Assembly: GCF_000720635.1 (NCBI RefSeq)
Contig: NZ_JOCF01000029.1
Span: 1 to 64,000 of the forward strand
Source: Streptomyces sp. NRRL WC-3742
GTDB taxonomy: Bacteria > Actinomycetota > Actinomycetes > Streptomycetales > Streptomycetaceae
Reading direction: 5' to 3'
Length of the DNA: 64,000 bases
Below are positions 52,135 to 61,191 of this stretch, in pieces. The notes under the pieces are model-generated. The model made no database searches. It worked only from the letters and a program-made list of their open reading frames with translations, and had not been told where the DNA came from. Position 1 is the first letter of the stretch, and every line of letters starts with the position of its first letter. Position numbers and translations under genes: made by a program.

Positions 52135-53373
52135 ATGTCATGGCGGAATCCGAGGGTAGGGCGGCGCGCGGTGGTGCAGATCTGGGGTGACACGGCCGAG
52201 GGCTTCGAGCCCGTACGGGAGGCGTTCGCGCGCAACTTCGCCGCGTACGGCGAGCTCGGCGCCGCCTTCGCGCTCTACGTGCACGGCCGCAAGGTGGTCG
52301 ACCTGTGGGGCGGCGACGCCCGGCCCGAGGTCGGCAGCCGGCCCGCGCCCTCGGCGCCGTGGACGGCGGACACCGCCCAGGTGCTGCGTTCCGTCACGAA
52401 GGGACTGACGGCCACCGCCGCCCTGCTGCTCGCCGAGCGCGGGAAGCTGGACCTGGACGCGCCCGTCACCAGGTACTGGCCCGAGTACGCGGCCGCGGGC
52501 AAGGGCGCGACCACGGTGAGCCACCTGCTCTCGCACCAGGCCGGGGTGCCGGCGCTGGACGTGCCGCTGCGCCTGGAGGACGTGCTGACCTGGGAGCCCG
52601 CGGCGGCCGCCGTCGCCGCGCAGGCGCCCGCCTGGGAGCCCGGCACCGCGCACGGCTACCACCCGTACACCTTCGGCTGGCTGGTCGGCGAGGTGGTGCG
52701 CCGGGTGAGCGGCCGCACCCTCGGGCAGTACTTCGCCGAGGAGATCGCCCGCCCGCTCGGGCTGGACCTGTGGATCGGGCTCCCGGCCGAGGCGGCGCCG
52801 AGGGTCGGCCGGCTGGTCGACCTGCCCGCCCCCGAGGCGGCCCGGACGGGGCCGACCGGGCTGCGGCTGCGCCCCAAGCAGAGCGTCCGGGACGCCTACC
52901 GGGACCCGGCCTCGCTGACGGCCCGCTCCTTCGCCTCGGTGCGCGCCCGGGTGGACCTCAACGACCCGGCGGTGCAGGCCGCCGAGATCCCCGGCGCGGG
53001 AGGCATCGGCACGGCTCGCTCGCTCGCCCGCTTCTACGCGGCGCTGATCGGCGCGGACGGCTCGGCGGCGCCGCTGCTCGGGGACGAGGTGCTCAAGCGC
53101 GCGCTCGGGCCGGTGGTCAGCGGACCGGACCGGGTGCTGATCGTCAACTCCACGTTCGGGCTGGGCTTCTGGCGCCACGGCCCGACCGCACCGATGACCT
53201 CCCCGGCGGCCTTCGGCCACCCGGGCAGCGGCGGTTCGCTGGGCTTCGCCGACCCGGACCTGGGGGTGGGCTTCGGCTACGTCACCAACGGCATGCAACC
53301 GGGCGTCACCGGGGACCTGCGCTCGCGCAGCCTGATCCGCGCCGTCCGCTCCTGTCTCGGGCTCGACCGGTAG
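52135..53373 (+). CDS. Serine hydrolase, beta-lactamase/EstB family
   Basis: A 412-residue class C beta-lactamase-like esterase or peptidase. The nucleophile motif SxxK is S86-V-T-K89 in LRSVTKGLTATAALLL. The Tyr motif region is HGYHPYTFGWLVGEV, and GHPGSGGSLGFADPD near the end takes the place of the third box. There is no signal peptide, so it is cytoplasmic and probably an esterase, not a resistance enzyme. ATG 52135 has AAGAG nearby. It ends at a hairpin shared with the convergent aldehyde dehydrogenase. Confidence 0.9.
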   Translation: MSWRNPRVGRRAVVQIWGDTAEGFEPVREAFARNFAAYGELGAAFALYVHGRKVVDLWGGDARPEVGSRPAPSAPWTADTAQVLRSVTKGLTATAALLLAERGKLDLDAPVTRYWPEYAAAGKGATTVSHLLSHQAGVPALDVPLRLEDVLTWEPAAAAVAAQAPAWEPGTAHGYHPYTFGWLVGEVVRRVSGRTLGQYFAEEIARPLGLDLWIGLPAEAAPRVGRLVDLPAPEAARTGPTGLRLRPKQSVRDAYRDPASLTARSFASVRARVDLNDPAVQAAEIPGAGGIGTARSLARFYAALIGADGSAAPLLGDEVLKRALGPVVSGPDRVLIVNSTFGLGFWRHGPTAPMTSPAAFGHPGSGGSLGFADPDLGVGFGYVTNGMQPGVTGDLRSRSLIRAVRSCLGLDR

Positions 53374-53482
53374 GGCGGGCCGGCGGCGCGTCGGCGGCAC
53401 ATCTGAGCGCCTGCCCGATTCCTGTGCTTTGATCCCGAAAGCGGGCGATTCGCCCGACGAGCCCGCCGCGGGGAGTGGCGAT

Positions 53483-53513
53483 GGAGCGGGAGACCAGACA
53501 GGTCTCCCGCTCC
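53483..53513. terminator. Bidirectional terminator hairpin
   Basis: A perfect 13-bp stem, GGAGCGGGAGACC (53483-53495) with GGTCTCCCGCTCC (53501-53513), around AGACA. It separates the convergent serine hydrolase and aldehyde dehydrogenase genes. Confidence 0.82.
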
Positions 53514-53531
53514 ACTCACGTCATGCGGCGC

Positions 53532-55055
53532 CTAGAACAGGCCCGTCGGGTCCGCGGAGTAGCTCACCAGCAGGTTCTTGGTCTGCTGGTAGTGCTCCAG
53601 CAGCGCCTTGTGGGTCTCGCGGCCGATGCCGGAGTTCTTGTAGCCGCCGAAGGCCGCGTGGGCCGGGTAGGCGTGGTAGCAGTTCGTCCACACCCGGCCG
53701 GCCTGGATGGCCCGCCCGGCCCGGTGGGCGGCGTTGACGTCCCGCGTCCACACGCCCGCGCCGAGCCCGTACTGGGTGTCGTTGGCCAGCGCGACGCCCT
53801 CCTCGAAGCCGTCGAAGCGGGTGACGGAGACGACCGGGCCGAAGATCTCCTCCTGGAAGACCCGCATGCTGTTGACACCTTCGAAGACGGTCGGCGTCAC
53901 GTAGTACCCGCCCGCCAGCGCGCCGCCGAGGTCGGCGCGCTCGCCGCCCGCCAGCACCTTGGCGCCCTCGGCCTGCCCGATCTCGAAGTAGGAGAGGATC
54001 TTCTTCAGCTGCTCCACGCTGACCTGGGCGCCGATCTGGGTGTCGGTGTCCAGCGGGTTGCCCTGGCGCAGGGAGCGCACCTTGGCGAGGCCGTCGCCCA
54101 GCAGCCGCTCGTAGACGGGGGTTTCGATCAGCGCCCGGCTCGGGCAGGTGCAGACCTCGCCCTGGTTGAGGGCGAACATCGCGAAGCCCTCGACGGACTT
54201 GGCGTAGAAGGCGTCGTCCTCGGCGGCCACGTCGGCGAAGAACAGGTTGGGGCTCTTGCCGCCCAGCTCCAGGGTGGCCGGGATCAGGTTCTCGGCGGCG
54301 GCGCGGGCGATGAGGCGCCCGGTGGAGGTCTCGCCGGTGAAGGCGAGCTTGCGCACCCGGGGGCTTGCGGCCAGCGGGGCGCCGGCCTCCTCGCCGAAGC
54401 CGGTGACGATGTTGACCACGCCGGGCGGCAGCAGGTCGGCGGTCAGCTCGGCGAGCAGCAGCACGGAGGCGGGGGTCTGCTCGGCGGGCTTGAGCACCAC
54501 CGCGTTGCCGGCCGCGAGGGCGGGGGCGAGCTTCCAGATCGCCATCAGGATCGGGAAGTTCCACGGGATGATCTGGCCGACCACGCCCAGCGGCTCGTGG
54601 AAGTGGTAGGCGACGGTGTCCTCGTCCAGCTGGGACAGGCCGCCCTCCTGGGCGCGCAGCGCGCCGGCGAAGTAGCGCAGGTGGTCGACGGCCAGCGGCA
54701 GGTCGGCGGCCAGCGTCTCGCGCACCGGCTTGCCGTTCTCCCAGCTCTCCGCGACGGCCAGTTGCTCGAGGTTGGCCTCGATCCGGTCGGCGACGCGCAG
54801 CAGCACCTGGGCCCGCTCGGCGGCGGGGGTGCGGCCCCAGGCGGGGGCGGCGGCGTGGGCGGCGTCGAGGGCGGCCTCGATGTCCTCGGCGGTGCCGCGG
54901 GCGACCTCGGTGAAGACCTCGCCGGTGACGGGCGTCGGGTCGCCGAAGTACTCGCCGCGCACGGGCGGGCGCCACTCGCCGCCGATCCAGTGCTCGTAGC
55001 GGGGGCGGTAGGCGACGATGCTGTCGGGCGCGCCGGGGGGCTGGTAGACCGTCAT
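53532..55055 (-). CDS. NAD-dependent aldehyde dehydrogenase
   Basis: A 507-residue aldehyde dehydrogenase. Motifs are [15 protein letters not shown] (cofactor strand), [11 protein letters not shown], the catalytic Glu region [14 protein letters not shown], and the catalytic cysteine near C302 ([13 protein letters not shown]). It is close to the AldB/ExaC group that oxidises acetaldehyde or chloroacetaldehyde ([24 protein letters not shown] at the C terminus, motif [13 protein letters not shown]). ATG 55055 starts [11 protein letters not shown]. The terpene synthase lies 254 bp upstream on the same strand, but there is no sign of a shared transcript, so a role in terpene modification is only possible. 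Confidence 0.92.
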   Translation of the reverse strand: MTVYQPPGAPDSIVAYRPRYEHWIGGEWRPPVRGEYFGDPTPVTGEVFTEVARGTAEDIEAALDAAHAAAPAWGRTPAAERAQVLLRVADRIEANLEQLAVAESWENGKPVRETLAADLPLAVDHLRYFAGALRAQEGGLSQLDEDTVAYHFHEPLGVVGQIIPWNFPILMAIWKLAPALAAGNAVVLKPAEQTPASVLLLAELTADLLPPGVVNIVTGFGEEAGAPLAASPRVRKLAFTGETSTGRLIARAAAENLIPATLELGGKSPNLFFADVAAEDDAFYAKSVEGFAMFALNQGEVCTCPSRALIETPVYERLLGDGLAKVRSLRQGNPLDTDTQIGAQVSVEQLKKILSYFEIGQAEGAKVLAGGERADLGGALAGGYYVTPTVFEGVNSMRVFQEEIFGPVVSVTRFDGFEEGVALANDTQYGLGAGVWTRDVNAAHRAGRAIQAGRVWTNCYHAYPAHAAFGGYKNSGIGRETHKALLEHYQQTKNLLVSYSADPTGLF

Positions 55056-55309
55056 GCTCTGGTGTCTCCTCGCGACGTCGGGCGCCGCCGGTGGCCGCGA
55101 GGGCCCGGCGGCGCGCCGGACCGCGCCCGGTGGGGCGGTCCGGCGGGAGGGTACGGGCTCGTGCGGCGAGCCCTTGGACACGCGTGCGGGTCGGGCACCC
55201 CGTGGGGGCGTCCACCGTCGAGCACGATAGCCGCCGGGCGCCCGCGCGGCTACGGTCCGTACCTCTCCTCCGTACGGACGGTGCGCGTTCGGGCCGTCCC
55301 CGGGGGGCC

Positions 55310-56257
55310 TCAGGCGGCCTGGTAGCGGCCGGTGCGGGCCTCCCAGCTGAGGTAGCCGGCGAGCCAGGTGATCAGTCCGTCCGCGTACCGCTGGGCGACG
55401 GCGCGCTCGATCCGCGAGAGGCCCAACTCGGTGTAGACGTCGGGCAGGGACTCGTGCAGCGAGCCGCAGCGCCCGATCATCAGCTGGGCCTCCTCCAGGA
55501 CCAGCGCGCACGCCTCCTCGGCCGAGCAGTGGCGCTCGCGCTGGACGATCATCACGAGGTTGTACACGTCGCCGCGCGGGGCCTCCAGCGGGAAGGAGCG
55601 CACGTCGTTGCTCAGCGAGGGTATGTCGGCGGCCAGTTGGCGCAGCTGGCGCAGGACGGGGTGGTGCAGCACGGCGGCGGGGACCTCGAAGCGGCCGAGG
55701 CGCTCGACCATGTCGAAGACCGTCTCCATCGCGGCGGTGCCCCGGCGCAGCACCAGGTAACCGTCCCTGTCCGGCGGGCGGTTGGAGATGCGGCCGGCGG
55801 CCTCGGCGGGGTGGCTGGCGAAGTACCACTCCCAGTTGTAGGCGGCGCGGGCCTGCCAGCGGGCGGACATGCCCTGGACGCTGCGGCTCCACAGGTCGGC
55901 GAAGGCGGTCTCGGCGGCGGAGGACTGCTCGGGCGTGGCGCCGTGCAGGATGGCGATGAGCCGTTCGCAGATCGGTGCGACCTCGCTGGGGCGTCTGCCG
56001 AGCGGGCCGTCGAACTGGTCGTCGAAGAGGAAGTAGAAGCCCATGAGGTCGGCTCCCAGCGCGATGTCGTCCGGGCCGGCGTCGGGGTAGCCGAGCGCGG
56101 CCAGGTCGACGACCTCCCAATGGGCGTAGCCGGGGTGGTCGGCGTCGGGGAGCAGGGGGTGGCGGGTCAGCCAGTCCCGGTGCAGCCCTGCGGCGTAGGG
56201 ACCGTGCAGGCTGCGGCGGTACGGGAACGGAATCTGAAGTGAGGTGTCGTCAGACAT
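55310..56257 (-). CDS. Class I terpene synthase (sesquiterpene-type)
   Basis: A 315-residue bacterial class I terpene cyclase. The Asp-rich motif is D79-D80-Q-F-D83 in [10 protein letters not shown]. The NSE motif is N217-D218-x2-S221-x3-E225 in [11 protein letters not shown]. Arg171/172 ([11 protein letters not shown]) is in the diphosphate-sensor position, and the C terminus ends in the RY pair (TGRYQ). It would ionise FPP (or GGPP) and cyclise it; the product cannot be predicted. ATG 56257 has GGGAG four bases upstream. It is divergent from a 1000-residue ATPase regulator and is over 24 kb from the hopanoid FPP source. Confidence 0.92.
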   Translation of the reverse strand: MSDDTSLQIPFPYRRSLHGPYAAGLHRDWLTRHPLLPDADHPGYAHWEVVDLAALGYPDAGPDDIALGADLMGFYFLFDDQFDGPLGRRPSEVAPICERLIAILHGATPEQSSAAETAFADLWSRSVQGMSARWQARAAYNWEWYFASHPAEAAGRISNRPPDRDGYLVLRRGTAAMETVFDMVERLGRFEVPAAVLHHPVLRQLRQLAADIPSLSNDVRSFPLEAPRGDVYNLVMIVQRERHCSAEEACALVLEEAQLMIGRCGSLHESLPDVYTELGLSRIERAVAQRYADGLITWLAGYLSWEARTGRYQAA

Positions 56258-56567
56258 CGGACTCCCGGTGCGGCGGATGGTGGGGGTGGTGGGTGTTCGG
56301 GCACTGAGGGTGGGGGAGTTGACGGTGCGGGCGCCTTCGGGGGAGGGTGGGTGTACAAGATCATCCGCACCTCGTGGGCCGCAGGGTATCGGATGCAATG
56401 ATCGGACGTTAGGGATATAGGGCAAATGCCCCTGGCAAGCCGTTCGAACCCTCCCCGTCCGTCCCAGCCTGCGCGAATGCCCCACGGCGGACCGTACGCA
56501 GCGCTAACCTCTGCTGCACGAGCAGTGATGGAACTGTGAGGCGAACGGGCGAGGCGGAGGCGCGACG
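56258..56567. promoter_or_regulatory. Divergent region between terpene synthase and LuxR-type regulator
   Basis: This 310-bp gap has no supported gene. It has an AT-richer patch (GTTAGGGATATAGGGCAAAT, 56408-56427) and the short inverted repeat GGGCAAATGCCC (56422-56433), the only palindrome noticed. Promoters of both genes should lie here. Confidence 0.45.
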
Positions 56568-59500
56568 GTGACCGAGCAGGACAACGAACTCCGGACGGGG
56601 ACCGCTCCCGGCCAAGGGGGCGACGCCACCGCGCCACGCGTCAGGCTCCGCGACCGCGACTCCGAACTGCGCTCCGTGGACGCCGCCGTGGACCGGCTCT
56701 GCCGTGAATTCGCCGCCGGCGGCACCGAGATCGGCGACCTGCTCGCCTTCACCGGACGCCCCGGCATCGGCAAGACCAGCCTGCTGCACGAGGTCCGACG
56801 CATCGCCAGGCTCCACGAGGGCGCCACCGTGCTGTTCGCCCGCGGCGGCGAGCGCCAGTTCAAGGAGCCCTACCACGTCCTGCGCCAGCTCCTCCAGCCC
56901 GTCCTGACCACCCTCGCGGACGACGAGTTCCGCCAGGTCATGGGCACCTGGGAGGAGGTCGTCGGACCGGCCATGGGCCTCAAGCAGCCCAAGGCCGGCG
57001 CCCGCCGCCTCGACCCCCAGGGCGTGCGCGACGGCCTCGACTACGTCATCACCCAGCTCGCCCCGCGCCGCGCCCCCATGGTGATGATCGTCGACGACCT
57101 GCACTGGGCCGACGCCGAATCCCTCGCCTGGCTCACCAAGTTCGCCGTCCGCTCCGGCGAACTGCCCGTCCTGCTCGTCTTCGCCTTCCGCGAGGACGAG
57201 AACGACTGGCCCGGCGAGACCCAGCAGCTGCGCCGCGAGGTCACGGGCCTGCGCGGGCGCAAGCACGAGCTCAACCGCCTCAACCTCGGCTCCGTCACCG
57301 ACATGATCCGCTCCGAACTCGGCGACAAGGCCGAGGACGCCTTCTGCTACGAGTTCTGGAACGTCGTCAACGGCAACCCCTACGAGGTCGTCGCCCTCCT
57401 CGACCAGGTCCGCGACCAGGACCTCGAACCCGTCGAGGAGAACTCCCGCCAACTGCGCGAACTCGCCGTCGACGCCACCGGGATGACCCTCAAGTCCTGG
57501 CTCGACCGCCTCGGCGCCGCCACCCTGCGCTTCGCCTGGGCCTGCGCCATGCTCGGCACCGACGTGCGCGTCGACCTCGCCACCCGCATCTCCACCCTCA
57601 GCACCGAGGGCGCCCGCGAGGCCATCAAGCAGCTGCGCAAACAGCGCGTCCTCATCCAGAGCCCCAACGGCACCCTGGAGTTCGTCCACCCGCTGATCGC
57701 CAGCTCCATCTACAACACCATGCCCGACGCCACCCGCCTGGGCATGCACGGCATCGCCGCCGCCGAGATCGAGAACGCCGGACTCGGCCTGCTCGCCGCC
57801 TCCCGCCACCTCGTCGAGACCCACTCCGGCGAGGGCGACGACCGCATCGTCAAGAAACTGCGCCGCGCCGCCGTCGAACACCAGCTCATCGGCGCCCCCG
57901 AGGCCGCCCAGCGCTGCCTGCACCGCGCCCTCAACGAGCCGCCCGCCGACGAGATCAAGGCCGAGGTGCTGTACGAGCTCGGCTGCTCCGCCCTGCTCAC
58001 CGACCCCGTCGCCACCGTCAACCAGCTCAAGCTCGCCCTCGACCCCGACGAGGGCCCGCTGCGCCCCGAACTGCGCGTCGACGCCACCTTCCGCCTCTCC
58101 GAGGTGCTCGCCCACAGCGGCGAACTCGGCCAGGCCGCCCTGGTCTGCCAGCAGGAGGCCGAGGTCACCCGCGACCCGGCCGGGCGCCAGCGGCTGCTGG
58201 CCGCCTCCTTCATGTGGCACGCCTTCCGCAAGTCCGAGACCGACGGCCCCGGCCGCTCCCAGCGCCTGGAGCAGATGTGCCGCGGACTGAGGGGCCGGGA
58301 CGCCTCCGACCGGGCCGTCCTCGCGATGCGCGCCTGGGACCTCACCCTGCGCGGCGAACCCTCCGTCGACGCGCTCGCCCTCGCCGACGAGGTCCTCGAC
58401 GGCGGCCGCCTGCCCAAGGGCCTCGGCTGGACCGACACCGCCTGGGGCTTCGAACTGCCCGCCATGCTCGGCCTCACCTACATCTACAACGACCGCATCG
58501 CCCAGGCCGAACGGCTGGCCGCCGACGCCATCATCCAGTTCGAGATCGCCGGCTGGAGCGGCGCCCACCGCGGCTTCGCCTACTTCCTCATGGGCCTGGC
58601 CCGCTTCCGCCGGGGCCTGCTCGCCGAGGCCGAGGACTTCCTGCGCCGCGCGCTGCGCATCTCCAACCGGATCGGCGAGCGCCTGCCACTGGCCTGGGAC
58701 GCCGTCGGCGTCCTGGTGGACACCCTCATCGCCCGCGGCCGGATCGCCGAGGCGTCGGAGCTGGCGGAAGGCTTCGGCTTCCACCCGCCCTACCACGACA
58801 CCGCGATGGTCCTGCCCGACGCCGCCTCGCTGTACGGCAAGCTGCTCGTCGCCAAGGAGCGCTACGCGGGCGCGGCCGCCGCCCTCACCGAGGCGGGCGG
58901 CCAGCTGGAGGTACGCGGCTGGCGCAACACCGTCTGGGCGCCCTGGGCCGGGCACCTCGCCGTCGCGATCGCCGACGACGAGCCCGAGCGCGCCCGCACG
59001 TACGCCCAGAAGGCCGTCGCGGACGCCCGTAAGTTCGGCACCGCCTCGGCGATCGGCACCGCGCTGCGGCTGCACGCCGCCATCGAGGACGGCCAGACGG
59101 CCGTCGACCTGCTGGAGAAGGCGGTGGGCCACCTCGGGCAGTCCCCGGCCGGCTACGAGCACGCCGTCGCGCTGGTCGACCTCGGCGCCGCGCTGCGCCG
59201 CGTCGGCCGCCTGGAGGACGCCCAGGAGTACCTGTACCAGGGCATCGAGCTGGCCCAGCACTGCTCGGCGGAGGGCCTCGTCGACCGGGCCCGGCGCGAG
59301 CTGGCCAACTACGGCCTGCGGCCCAACCGGCTCGGGCCGCGCGACCTCGGCGAGACCCTGGAGACGCTCAGCAACCCGGAGTGGGAGGTCGCCAAGCTGG
59401 TGGTGCAGGGCGTGCCGCCGCAGCGGATCGCCGACGAGCTGGGCGTCTCCCTGAGCCTGGTCAACCGCCGCCTCGCCGCCGTCTACCGCAAGGCGGGCAG

Positions 59501-59570
59501 CGGGCCGGACGGCCTCGCCTCGGCACTGGGCCTGCCCCAGCAGCACCGCCGCGAGGACGGGCAGGGCTGA
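56568..59570 (+). CDS. Large ATPase/LuxR-type (LAL-like) transcriptional regulator
   Basis: A 1000-residue regulator. The N-terminal STAND/AAA ATPase has Walker A GRPGIGKT (residues 63-70) and Walker B MIVDDLHWAD. A long helical TPR-like middle follows (about 400-920). The C-terminal helix-turn-helix is at about 935-985: NPEWEVAKLVVQGVPPQRIADELGVSLSLVNRRL (core QRIADELGVSLSLVNRRLAAVYRK). That is a LuxR-type fold but diverged from the usual LTxRE. GTG 56568 has GGAGG seven bases upstream. It is divergent from the terpene synthase gene and is a plausible regulator of it. The last 22 bp and the stop are duplicated directly downstream. Confidence 0.9.
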   Translation: MTEQDNELRTGTAPGQGGDATAPRVRLRDRDSELRSVDAAVDRLCREFAAGGTEIGDLLAFTGRPGIGKTSLLHEVRRIARLHEGATVLFARGGERQFKEPYHVLRQLLQPVLTTLADDEFRQVMGTWEEVVGPAMGLKQPKAGARRLDPQGVRDGLDYVITQLAPRRAPMVMIVDDLHWADAESLAWLTKFAVRSGELPVLLVFAFREDENDWPGETQQLRREVTGLRGRKHELNRLNLGSVTDMIRSELGDKAEDAFCYEFWNVVNGNPYEVVALLDQVRDQDLEPVEENSRQLRELAVDATGMTLKSWLDRLGAATLRFAWACAMLGTDVRVDLATRISTLSTEGAREAIKQLRKQRVLIQSPNGTLEFVHPLIASSIYNTMPDATRLGMHGIAAAEIENAGLGLLAASRHLVETHSGEGDDRIVKKLRRAAVEHQLIGAPEAAQRCLHRALNEPPADEIKAEVLYELGCSALLTDPVATVNQLKLALDPDEGPLRPELRVDATFRLSEVLAHSGELGQAALVCQQEAEVTRDPAGRQRLLAASFMWHAFRKSETDGPGRSQRLEQMCRGLRGRDASDRAVLAMRAWDLTLRGEPSVDALALADEVLDGGRLPKGLGWTDTAWGFELPAMLGLTYIYNDRIAQAERLAADAIIQFEIAGWSGAHRGFAYFLMGLARFRRGLLAEAEDFLRRALRISNRIGERLPLAWDAVGVLVDTLIARGRIAEASELAEGFGFHPPYHDTAMVLPDAASLYGKLLVAKERYAGAAAALTEAGGQLEVRGWRNTVWAPWAGHLAVAIADDEPERARTYAQKAVADARKFGTASAIGTALRLHAAIEDGQTAVDLLEKAVGHLGQSPAGYEHAVALVDLGAALRRVGRLEDAQEYLYQGIELAQHCSAEGLVDRARRELANYGLRPNRLGPRDLGETLETLSNPEWEVAKLVVQGVPPQRIADELGVSLSLVNRRLAAVYRKAGSGPDGLASALGLPQQHRREDGQG

Positions 59571-59606
59571 CGCCGCCTACGCGGGAGGACGGGCAGGGCT
59601 GACGCC
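59553..59606. repeat. 22-bp direct repeat at the 3' end of the regulator gene
   Basis: A 22-bp sequence (59553-59574), containing the last codons and stop of the regulator gene, is repeated exactly at 59585-59606. It looks like a small local duplication. Confidence 0.85.
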
Positions 59607-59742
59607 CCCCACACGCGAGGGCGGATGGTGGTGACCGGGCGGCGCGCGAGTGCACGGAAGCGCCCCCGCGACCGCCGCGATCGCTAGGCTGCCGCAGGGA
59701 CGGGGCGCGACGCGTCCGTCGAGGAACGAGGAGGAGCAGGCC

Positions 59743-60861
59743 ATGGCCACCAGCGCCACCAGCGTGCGGCACGAACCCCTGACCCCCTCGGGCGCGGGCG
59801 CCGCGATCGAACGCTGGACGCTCACCGCCGGCCCGTACGAGGCGAGCGTGCTCACCCTCGGCGCCACCCTGCACACCCTCACCGCCCCGGACCGCTCCGG
59901 CGACAGCGCCCAACTGCTCCTCTCCACCGACGAGCTGGCGAAGATCCTCGGCCCCGCCCGGCACTACGGCACGATCGTGGGCCGCTACGCCAACCGGATC
60001 GACCGCAGCTCCGTCACCATCGACGGCGAGGAGCACCCGCTCGCCCCCACCGGCGGCGGCGTCACGATCCACGGCGGCCCGGACGGCTTCGCCAACCGGA
60101 TCTGGCGCGCCGAGCCCGTCGACGGCGGGGTGCGGCTGCGGCTGCACAGCCCCGACGGCGACCAGGGCTTCCCCGGCGCGATGGACGTCACCGTCACCTA
60201 CACCCTGAGCGCCCTGAGTGCCCCGGGCACACCGGGCACACCGGACGCACCGGACGCCCCGGGAGCCGGGGCCGAACTGGCCATCGACTACCACGCCGTG
60301 ACCAGCAGGCCCACCGTGGTCAACCTCACCAACCACGCCTACGTCAACCTCGCCGGCGAGGGCCGCGGCGACGTCCTCGGCCACCTGCTCACCCTGGACG
60401 CCGACGCCTACACCCCCGTCGACGAGCGGCAGATCCCCTACGGGCGGATCGAGCCCGTGGCCGGCACGCCCTTCGACTTCACCACCGCCACCCCGATCGG
60501 CAAGTCCGTGCACGAGGACCACCCGCAGCTGGCCGGGCCCGGCGGCTACGACCACAACTGGGTGCTGCGCCCCCGCCCGGCCGACGGAAGCCCGGCGCGG
60601 GCCGCCCTGCTGGAGGACCCGGCCAGTGGCCGCACCCTGGAGGTGCTGACCACCGAGCCGGGCGTGCAGGTGTACACGGCGAACACCTTCCAGGGCGCCG
60701 TCACGGGCGCGAGCGGCACCGCGTACGGGCCGTTCGCCGGGATCGCGCTGGAGACCCAGCACTTCCCGGACTCCCCGCACCACCCGGAGTTCCCCTCCAC
60801 CGTGCTGCGGCCGGGGGAGGAGTTCCGCTCGAGGACCGTGCTGCGGCTGGGCGTCAACTAG
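59743..60861 (+). CDS. Aldose 1-epimerase (galactose mutarotase)
   Basis: A 372-residue mutarotase that interconverts alpha and beta anomers of aldoses. Motifs are VGRYANRID (substrate loop), TIHGGPDGF with the active-site His, VNLTNHAYVNLAG with the second His near residue 197, and the catalytic Glu in IALETQHFPDSP. An unusual Ala/Pro/Asp insert (SAPGTPGTPDAPDAPGAG) sits near residue 165 where the family normally has a tight turn. ATG 59743 has GAGGAGGAG upstream. It precedes a maltose-type importer on the same strand, which suggests a role in sugar metabolism. Confidence 0.93.
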   Translation: MATSATSVRHEPLTPSGAGAAIERWTLTAGPYEASVLTLGATLHTLTAPDRSGDSAQLLLSTDELAKILGPARHYGTIVGRYANRIDRSSVTIDGEEHPLAPTGGGVTIHGGPDGFANRIWRAEPVDGGVRLRLHSPDGDQGFPGAMDVTVTYTLSALSAPGTPGTPDAPDAPGAGAELAIDYHAVTSRPTVVNLTNHAYVNLAGEGRGDVLGHLLTLDADAYTPVDERQIPYGRIEPVAGTPFDFTTATPIGKSVHEDHPQLAGPGGYDHNWVLRPRPADGSPARAALLEDPASGRTLEVLTTEPGVQVYTANTFQGAVTGASGTAYGPFAGIALETQHFPDSPHHPEFPSTVLRPGEEFRSRTVLRLGVN

Positions 60862-61191
60862 ACCGTGTCTTTCGGCTGACGCCGGGCGGGCGCCCTTGCA
60901 GGGCTTGCAGCCACGCAGGGTGGCACGGCCGGGCCCGAGGAGCCGGGGGAAATCGGACGAACCGGGGCGCTTCGCCCTGCCGTCAACTACCGTGCGGCAA
61001 CGTCCAGGACACGCGGCTGTAACGATCCCCGTTTCTTGCAGAAACTTGCTGCAAGGACTTTCCGTCGATCTTTCGCCGCTGTTAACTTCCTTCCCGAGCC
61101 CGACGACAGCTTCGGTGCGGTCGGACGAGGCAGCCCATTATGCGCCTGCCTCCGAACCATCTCGGGCACCCCCACCCTCCAAGGAGTTCTC
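60862..61191. promoter_or_regulatory. Upstream region of malE with CTTGCAG boxes
   Basis: This 330-bp gap has no gene. It contains the direct repeat CTTGCAG at 60895-60901 and 60904-60910, then the inverted repeat at 61035-61055 (separate entry). There is no divergent regulator gene here. Confidence 0.6.
61035..61055. promoter_or_regulatory. Candidate MalR operator
   Basis: CTTGCAG (61035-61041) and CTGCAAG (61049-61055) form a perfect inverted repeat with a 7-base spacer, about 137 bases upstream of malE. As I recall, CTTGCAG/CTGCAAG boxes are the sites of the LacI-family maltose repressor MalR/Reg1 in Streptomyces. Binding would repress the importer without maltose. Confidence 0.75.

Noticed and set aside
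56409..59546. A 1045-codon open frame antisense to the LuxR-type regulator
   Set aside because: It is a shadow of GC-rich codon use on the opposite strand. It is low in complexity, has no motifs, and lies wholly over a gene with clear domains.
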